DNA of 7,249 nucleotides from an uncultured Clostridium sp. (lineage in GTDB: Bacteria; Bacillota; Clostridia; Lachnospirales; Lachnospiraceae): NCBI GenBank assembly GCA_900551225.1, contig URUZ01000322.1:1-7249 (forward strand). Direction: 5' to 3'. How positions within the stretch are numbered: position 1 is the stretch's first letter; every line of letters starts with the position of its first letter. The notes below the pieces were generated by a model. That model was not told where the DNA came from and did no database searches. It saw only the letters and a program-made list of their open reading frames with translations. The translations under genes and the position numbers were made by a program. This document shows, one piece after another, positions 1 through 4,380 of the stretch.

Positions 1-786
1 AAGGTCCGCGAGTTAAAACGTACTTTAACTCGTAATGTTCCTTACCGATTACAAGCGCCTTTTATGCAGCAGCTGCGGGGAAAGGAGTGGGAGGTTTCAG
101 AAAAAAGTCTAATAGCAAAAATCAATAGTGAAAGGCGGCTGATTTATTATTTTGCAGAACTTTCTGGATTGATGACTCTTATTTATATTCAACCGGAATG
201 GTGTTCTTATATAAATAGAAATCAAGAGATTATTAAAGGGTGGATACAGTATAATTTGATTACGTATCTACAGAGACGCAATCCTAGTGTACCAGGAATA
301 TCTAATAAATTAGATCCGCCGCTGACAAGAAATTTGAATCTGGTAACGCGCTATTGGAAAACAATTATGGAACTTTCACCTATCCGGGATATTTATGGTA
401 ATGAATTGTTGACGAAAGATAATCTTTCCATAGATCATTTTGTTCCATGGTCTTATGTGACACATGATGAGTTCTGGAATCTTCATCCGACTACGAAGAG
501 TATTAATAGCAGTAAGAGCAACCACCTTCCTGATTGGAATCGATATTTTCCGGCTTTGATTGAAATGGAGTATTTTTCATATCAAATGATGTGGGAATAT
601 GAAGGGGTATATAATGAGTTTGAGAAATGTAGAAATGAGCATATAAATAGCGACGACGTGTTTATGCGTTTGTACCGGCCGGACATGGGAAAGGATGAAT
701 TCAGTTCTGGTTTAGAGCATGTTTTGTTTCCAGTGTTTGAGTCGGCTAAGAATGTTGGGTTCAAGGAATGGGAGTATATAGTCTGA
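1..786 (+). CDS. HNH endonuclease-like protein, C-terminal part (5' end outside window)
   Basis: The frame is open from the first base to the TGA at 784-786, giving 261 codons. The ATG at 64 is internal: the codons before it read as ordinary protein (KVRELKRTLTRNVPYRLQAP) and no ribosome binding site precedes it. Numbering codons from base 1, an HNH-like core spans about 140-180: I144-D145-H146 followed by a P-W-S turn, central W159-N160-L161, then K166, N169 and K172 in an S-x-N-S-S-K-S pattern. D145/H146, N160 and N169 fit the beta-beta-alpha metal nuclease fold. No CxxC zinc pairs flank it, so this is a cysteine-free variant. The N-terminal part (about 20-120) is helical-looking, with a Y-L-Q-R-R-N-P motif I associate with a family of HNH proteins found in accessory DNA. 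No signal peptide or membrane segment is seen. It presumably cuts nucleic acid in the cytoplasm; target and partner are unknown. AT-rich composition unlike the genes downstream suggests transfer. A role in defence is inference only. Confidence 0.75.
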   Translation, partial: KVRELKRTLTRNVPYRLQAPFMQQLRGKEWEVSEKSLIAKINSERRLIYYFAELSGLMTLIYIQPEWCSYINRNQEIIKGWIQYNLITYLQRRNPSVPGISNKLDPPLTRNLNLVTRYWKTIMELSPIRDIYGNELLTKDNLSIDHFVPWSYVTHDEFWNLHPTTKSINSSKSNHLPDWNRYFPALIEMEYFSYQMMWEYEGVYNEFEKCRNEHINSDDVFMRLYRPDMGKDEFSSGLEHVLFPVFESAKNVGFKEWEYIV

Positions 787-849
787 ATTTTTTTGATTGC
801 TATTGAGACGGATTGCCCTTCTGGCCGGATCAAAATCACATAATCTCAC

Positions 850-880
850 GCCCTGAAAACACAGTTTTTCAGGGCTTTTT
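850..880 (+). terminator. Rho-independent terminator after the HNH gene
   Basis: A perfect 10-bp inverted repeat, GCCCTGAAAA (850-859) and TTTTCAGGGC (866-875), encloses a 6-nt loop and is followed at once by five T (876-880). It lies 64 bp after the HNH stop codon and just before the next promoter, so it separates the AT-rich gene from the signalling operon. The reverse strand has no good T-tract after the stem, so it looks one-directional. Confidence 0.87.
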
Positions 881-881
881 A

Positions 882-910
882 TTGTCTTAATCCCCATTTT
901 AGAGTATGAT
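882..910 (+). promoter_or_regulatory. Sigma-A-type promoter of the signalling operon
   Basis: TTGTCT (882-887, four of six consensus -35 bases) and TATGAT (905-910, five of six consensus -10 bases) are separated by exactly 17 bp. Transcription would start near 916-918, just after the preceding terminator, leaving a leader of about 45 nt before the ATG at 964. No operator or known riboswitch was recognised. It is the only convincing promoter seen for the two signalling genes. Confidence 0.62.
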
Positions 911-952
911 AGTTCTATGTGCACTGATAACCTTGCCCAGTGAGGCATCATT

Positions 953-956
953 GGAG
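953..956 (+). promoter_or_regulatory. Ribosome binding site that sets the start of the c-di-GMP gene
   Basis: GGAG at 953-956 stands 7 nt before the ATG at 964. It lies inside the reading frame if the upstream in-frame GTG at 940 is taken as start, and that GTG has no purine-rich site at the right distance. The ATG start also puts the receiver domain's first beta strand at residues 6-10, as is usual for stand-alone receivers. ATG 964 is therefore preferred. Confidence 0.8.
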
Positions 957-963
957 ATACGGT

Positions 964-3900
964 ATGAAGAATAAGGATACGATCCTGATCGTTGATGATA
1001 TGGAGATAAACCGGGCGATTCTGCGCGGGGTTTTTGAAAAAGAATATAATTTATTGGAAGCTGAGAATGGGGAGCAGGCCATGCTGCTTCTGGATGAGTA
1101 CCACAGCAATATTGCAGTGCTGCTTCTGGATCTGATTATGCCGGTGAAGGGCGGGCATCAGGTGTTGGAGGAGATGGGGCAGAAGGGTCTGCTGTCCAGT
1201 GTGCCGGTGGTGGTGATTACGGCGGAGGATTCTGTGGAGAATGAGGTCCAGGTCTTTGACTTAGGGGCCTCGGATATTGTGATGAAGCCGTTTGAACCTC
1301 ATGTTGTGAGGCGGCGGGTTCAGAATATTATTGAGCTGAATCTGCGCAAGCTGCATCAGCAGGAACTGATCGATGCCCAGGCGGCAAAGCTGCGGGAGTC
1401 TAATGCGGTGATGATCGACGCGCTGTCCTCCATTATCGAGTACCGCAGCGTGGAGACGGGGCAGCATATACAACGAATCCGCATGTTTACCAAGGTCCTT
1501 TTGGAGGATGTGGCGCGCTGTTATGGGGAATTTGGGCTCAATGAGCGGAATATAGATATGATTGTCAGTGCATCGTCTATGCATGATATCGGCAAGATCG
1601 CGATACCGGACTCGATTCTGAATAAGCCGGGGCGGCTGACAGCGGAAGAGTTTGAGGTGATGAAGACCCATGCCATCAAGGGCTGCGAAATGCTGGAAGG
1701 CCTGGACCGGATGAGCGACAGGGAGTATCTGCAGTACGCCTATAACATCTGCCGCTATCACCATGAGCGGTGGAACGGCAAAGGTTATCCGGACGGCCTG
1801 AAGGGGGACAGTATCCCTGTGTGCGCCCAGGTGGTGGGCATCGCGGACTGCTATGATGCGCTGACTACGGACCGGGTTTATAAGAAGGCCATTGGGGGCG
1901 ACCAGGCCTTTAATATGATTCTCAATGGGGAGTGCGGCGTCTTTTCGCCGAAGCTGCTGGAGAGCTTTAAGAATGTGCGGGGAGCATTTGCGGAGCTGGC
2001 AAGACAGTATGCGGATGGTTCTGAGGGGAAGAAGGGGAATATGAAGCCCACGACACCGGTGCTGTTCCAGACCGAGGATGCCCTGGATACGCTTCAGATG
2101 GGGCAGATGAAGTATTTTGCTCTTCTTAAGTATACGGATTCCACGGTGATGGAGGTGGATCTGACAAACCGACTGTACCATGTGGTGTACATGTCCGGGG
2201 GTGATTTTGAACTTTTGAAGCAGGGAAGCAGTTTTGCGGACGCTGTCTGCGGTTTTGCCAATGCTGCGGTGCACCCGGATGACCGGGAGCTGGTGATGAG
2301 TATACCAGGACAGGATACGGAGGAGTTCTTTGCAAGTGGGCTGACCAGGGAGACCAGACGCTGCCGGGTCTACTGCAAGGCTGTCCGGGACTACCGCTGG
2401 TATGAGATTACGCTGCTGCGGGTGGACATGCATACGCCCAGCCACAGAAGCATGCTGGTGATCTGGCAGCGTGACCGGAAGGTGCCTCTGAAACCGGCGG
2501 CATCAGCTGTTAATGAGGAGTTTATCCTGAATAAGCTGGTGGGCGGGGTGCAGCAGTGTCTCAACGACCAGTGGTTCACTCTGGTGAAGATCAATGATGG
2601 GTTTATCCGGCTTCTGGGGTACAGCCGCCAGGAGATTGAAGAGGTGTTTCAGAACCGCTATATTAACCTCATCTACCCGGTGGACCGGGAGACGTTAGTG
2701 CGTCAGTCCAGGGAACAGCTGCAGAATGGCACGGTAATGGAGCTGGAGTACCGGGTGACTGCCAAGGACGGGCGGATATTGTGGGTTCTGGATAAGAGCC
2801 AGCTGATTGTGGGCGAAGACGGCAGAGAGTATTTGTGTTGTATTTTAGTTGACATAACCCAAACGAAACGGGCACAGGAGGAATTGCGTCTGACGCTGGA
2901 GCGCCATGAGATCATTATGGAACAGACAAATGATATTATTTTTGAATGGGATATTAAAAAGGATGAGGTGGCCTATTCTTCCAACTGGGAAAAGAAGTTT
3001 GGGTACGCGCCTATCCGGTTGGACGCCAGTTCCAGGATTGCCCAGGTATCTCACATCCATCCTGAGGACATGGCGGAATTTCACCGGCTGGTGAAGCGGA
3101 TTGCAGGCGGGGAACCTTATGCGGAGATTGAATTCCGGTTGGCCAATGATAAGGGGCGCTATCTCTGGTGCAAGATCCGGGCGGTTACCCAGTTTGACGG
3201 TATGGGGAAGCCTTTTAAGGCGGTGGGGGTGCTGACGGATATTGATGATCAGAAGCGGGCCTCCCAGGTGCTGATTGACAAGGCGGAGCGGGATGAGCTG
3301 ACGCGTCTTTATAATAAGAGCACGGCCAGAGCGAAGATTGAAAATTATCTGAGCGCGCGTTCTCCAGAGGAAAAGGCCGCCATGTTTATCGTTGATGTGG
3401 ATGATTTTAAGCTGATCAATGACAGCTATGGGCACATGTTCGGCGATGTGGTGCTTCAGGAGATATCGGCTTCGCTGAACACGCTGTTCCGGGAGAATGA
3501 TATTGTGGCCAGGATTGGCGGGGATGAGTTCCTGGTGTTTATGAAGGGCATTTCCAACATCAATGTTCTGGTGGGCAGGGTATCGAATGTAATCGAGGCC
3601 ATCCACTGCCTGTTTAAGCGGAAGGTGGTCCAGTGCAGCCTGTCCTGCAGCGTGGGCGTAGCGGTATGCCCGGAGGATGGGGAGAGTTTTGAACTCTTGT
3701 TCCAGAGAAGTGATATTGCGCTGTACCACGCGAAGTCCAAGGGTAAGAACCGTTTCGCCCTGTATGACCAGGCGGTCATGGACAGACCTTTTGGGCGGGA
3801 ACATGATCATATGGCCGCCACCACCAGAATTGAGACGGACCGTGCGCCTGAACCGTCCCACAGCAGCCTGCTGGATCAGGCGTTCGGCTGGCTTTATGAG

Positions 3901-4380
3901 TCCGGCAATGTGGATCAGGCAGTGGACTCGATTCTGGAAATGATCGGGCAGCAGATGGCGGTCAGCCGCGTGTATATTTTTGAGGATTCTGAGGATGGGA
4001 CGTACACCACCAACACCTTTGAGTGGTGCGGGGATGGCGTTCTGCCGCAGATTGACCAGCTGTTCAGGATCTCTGCGCCGGAGTATGGTGAGACATACAA
4101 GGCGCTGTTTAATGAGAATGATGTGCTGTACTGTTACGATATTTCCCAGATGCCCGAGGCTGCGCGCCGCCTGCTGAATGGCCAGGGGATCAAGTCACTG
4201 CTGCAGTGCGTGATCCGGGTTAACGGGGAGTTTAAGGGATTTATAGGCGTGGATGATTGTTCTGCCCAGAGAATCTGGACAAAGGATCAGATCGGGCTGC
4301 TGGGCTGTATGGCGAAGCTGATAGCCACATTTCTGTTTAAGACAAGGGTGCAAAAGGACAGGAGAATATTGGATGAATGA
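964..4380 (+). CDS. Bifunctional c-di-GMP response regulator: REC, HD-GYP, three PAS, GGDEF, GAF
   Basis: This 1138-residue protein has no membrane segment and should be cytosolic. Residues about 5-124 are a CheY-like receiver: D11/D12 acidic pair, D56 phosphoacceptor, T86, K108. A helical linker leads to HD-GYP at about 145-345, a c-di-GMP phosphodiesterase domain with E164, H168, H207-D208, H236, H266-H267, G274-Y275-P276 and D295, so all expected metal ligands are present. Three PAS or PAS-like units follow at about 378-512 (divergent), 520-636 and 648-765; the last two end in the usual D-I-T or D-I-D. GGDEF lies at about 775-935, with D811, N819, D828 and an exact GGDEF at 852-856, so it should act as a diguanylate cyclase. 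R843-x-x-D846, five residues before GGDEF, is the product-inhibition I-site. A GAF-like domain closes the protein (about 968-1128). The kinase gene downstream overlaps its end by 8 bp and could phosphorylate D56. Which activity dominates cannot be told. The start is ATG 964, not GTG 940, because of the ribosome binding site. Confidence 0.95.
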   Translation: MKNKDTILIVDDMEINRAILRGVFEKEYNLLEAENGEQAMLLLDEYHSNIAVLLLDLIMPVKGGHQVLEEMGQKGLLSSVPVVVITAEDSVENEVQVFDLGASDIVMKPFEPHVVRRRVQNIIELNLRKLHQQELIDAQAAKLRESNAVMIDALSSIIEYRSVETGQHIQRIRMFTKVLLEDVARCYGEFGLNERNIDMIVSASSMHDIGKIAIPDSILNKPGRLTAEEFEVMKTHAIKGCEMLEGLDRMSDREYLQYAYNICRYHHERWNGKGYPDGLKGDSIPVCAQVVGIADCYDALTTDRVYKKAIGGDQAFNMILNGECGVFSPKLLESFKNVRGAFAELARQYADGSEGKKGNMKPTTPVLFQTEDALDTLQMGQMKYFALLKYTDSTVMEVDLTNRLYHVVYMSGGDFELLKQGSSFADAVCGFANAAVHPDDRELVMSIPGQDTEEFFASGLTRETRRCRVYCKAVRDYRWYEITLLRVDMHTPSHRSMLVIWQRDRKVPLKPAASAVNEEFILNKLVGGVQQCLNDQWFTLVKINDGFIRLLGYSRQEIEEVFQNRYINLIYPVDRETLVRQSREQLQNGTVMELEYRVTAKDGRILWVLDKSQLIVGEDGREYLCCILVDITQTKRAQEELRLTLERHEIIMEQTNDIIFEWDIKKDEVAYSSNWEKKFGYAPIRLDASSRIAQVSHIHPEDMAEFHRLVKRIAGGEPYAEIEFRLANDKGRYLWCKIRAVTQFDGMGKPFKAVGVLTDIDDQKRASQVLIDKAERDELTRLYNKSTARAKIENYLSARSPEEKAAMFIVDVDDFKLINDSYGHMFGDVVLQEISASLNTLFRENDIVARIGGDEFLVFMKGISNINVLVGRVSNVIEAIHCLFKRKVVQCSLSCSVGVAVCPEDGESFELLFQRSDIALYHAKSKGKNRFALYDQAVMDRPFGREHDHMAATTRIETDRAPEPSHSSLLDQAFGWLYESGNVDQAVDSILEMIGQQMAVSRVYIFEDSEDGTYTTNTFEWCGDGVLPQIDQLFRISAPEYGETYKALFNENDVLYCYDISQMPEAARRLLNGQGIKSLLQCVIRVNGEFKGFIGVDDCSAQRIWTKDQIGLLGCMAKLIATFLFKTRVQKDRRILDE
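4360..4364 (+). promoter_or_regulatory. Ribosome binding site of the hybrid kinase gene, inside the upstream gene
   Basis: AGGAG (4360-4364) lies 8 nt before the ATG at 4373 and within the last codons of the c-di-GMP gene. The junction reads ATGAATGA, so the start of the kinase and the stop of the upstream gene overlap by 8 bp. This supports the start choice and suggests coupled translation. Confidence 0.85.

Noticed and set aside
64..66. ATG at 64 as the true start of the HNH gene
   Set aside because: The frame is open to base 1 with protein-like codons, no ribosome binding site precedes the ATG, and the family seems to extend further upstream.
940..963. GTG at 940 as an earlier start of the c-di-GMP gene
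   Set aside because: No suitable ribosome binding site precedes it. The GGAG at 953-956 serves the ATG at 964, which also gives the usual receiver N-terminus.
911..963. A c-di-GMP riboswitch in the leader of the operon
   Set aside because: The leader is only about 45 nt, and the conserved GEMM-I sequence elements are not present.
1261..2445. Long open frame of 394 codons on the - strand inside the c-di-GMP gene
   Set aside because: It lies wholly opposite a gene with clear receiver and HD-GYP motifs, its translation resembles no protein family I know, and no ribosome binding site or promoter was seen. It is a by-product of GC-rich codon use.
2849..2885. TTGACA-like sequence in an AT-richer patch as an internal promoter
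   Set aside because: No -10 element follows at 16-18 bp, and the patch lies in the coding sequence at the boundary of two PAS domains.
2845..3861. Open frame of 338 codons on the - strand
   Set aside because: It lies opposite PAS and GGDEF coding sequence and has no recognisable domain or start signals of its own.
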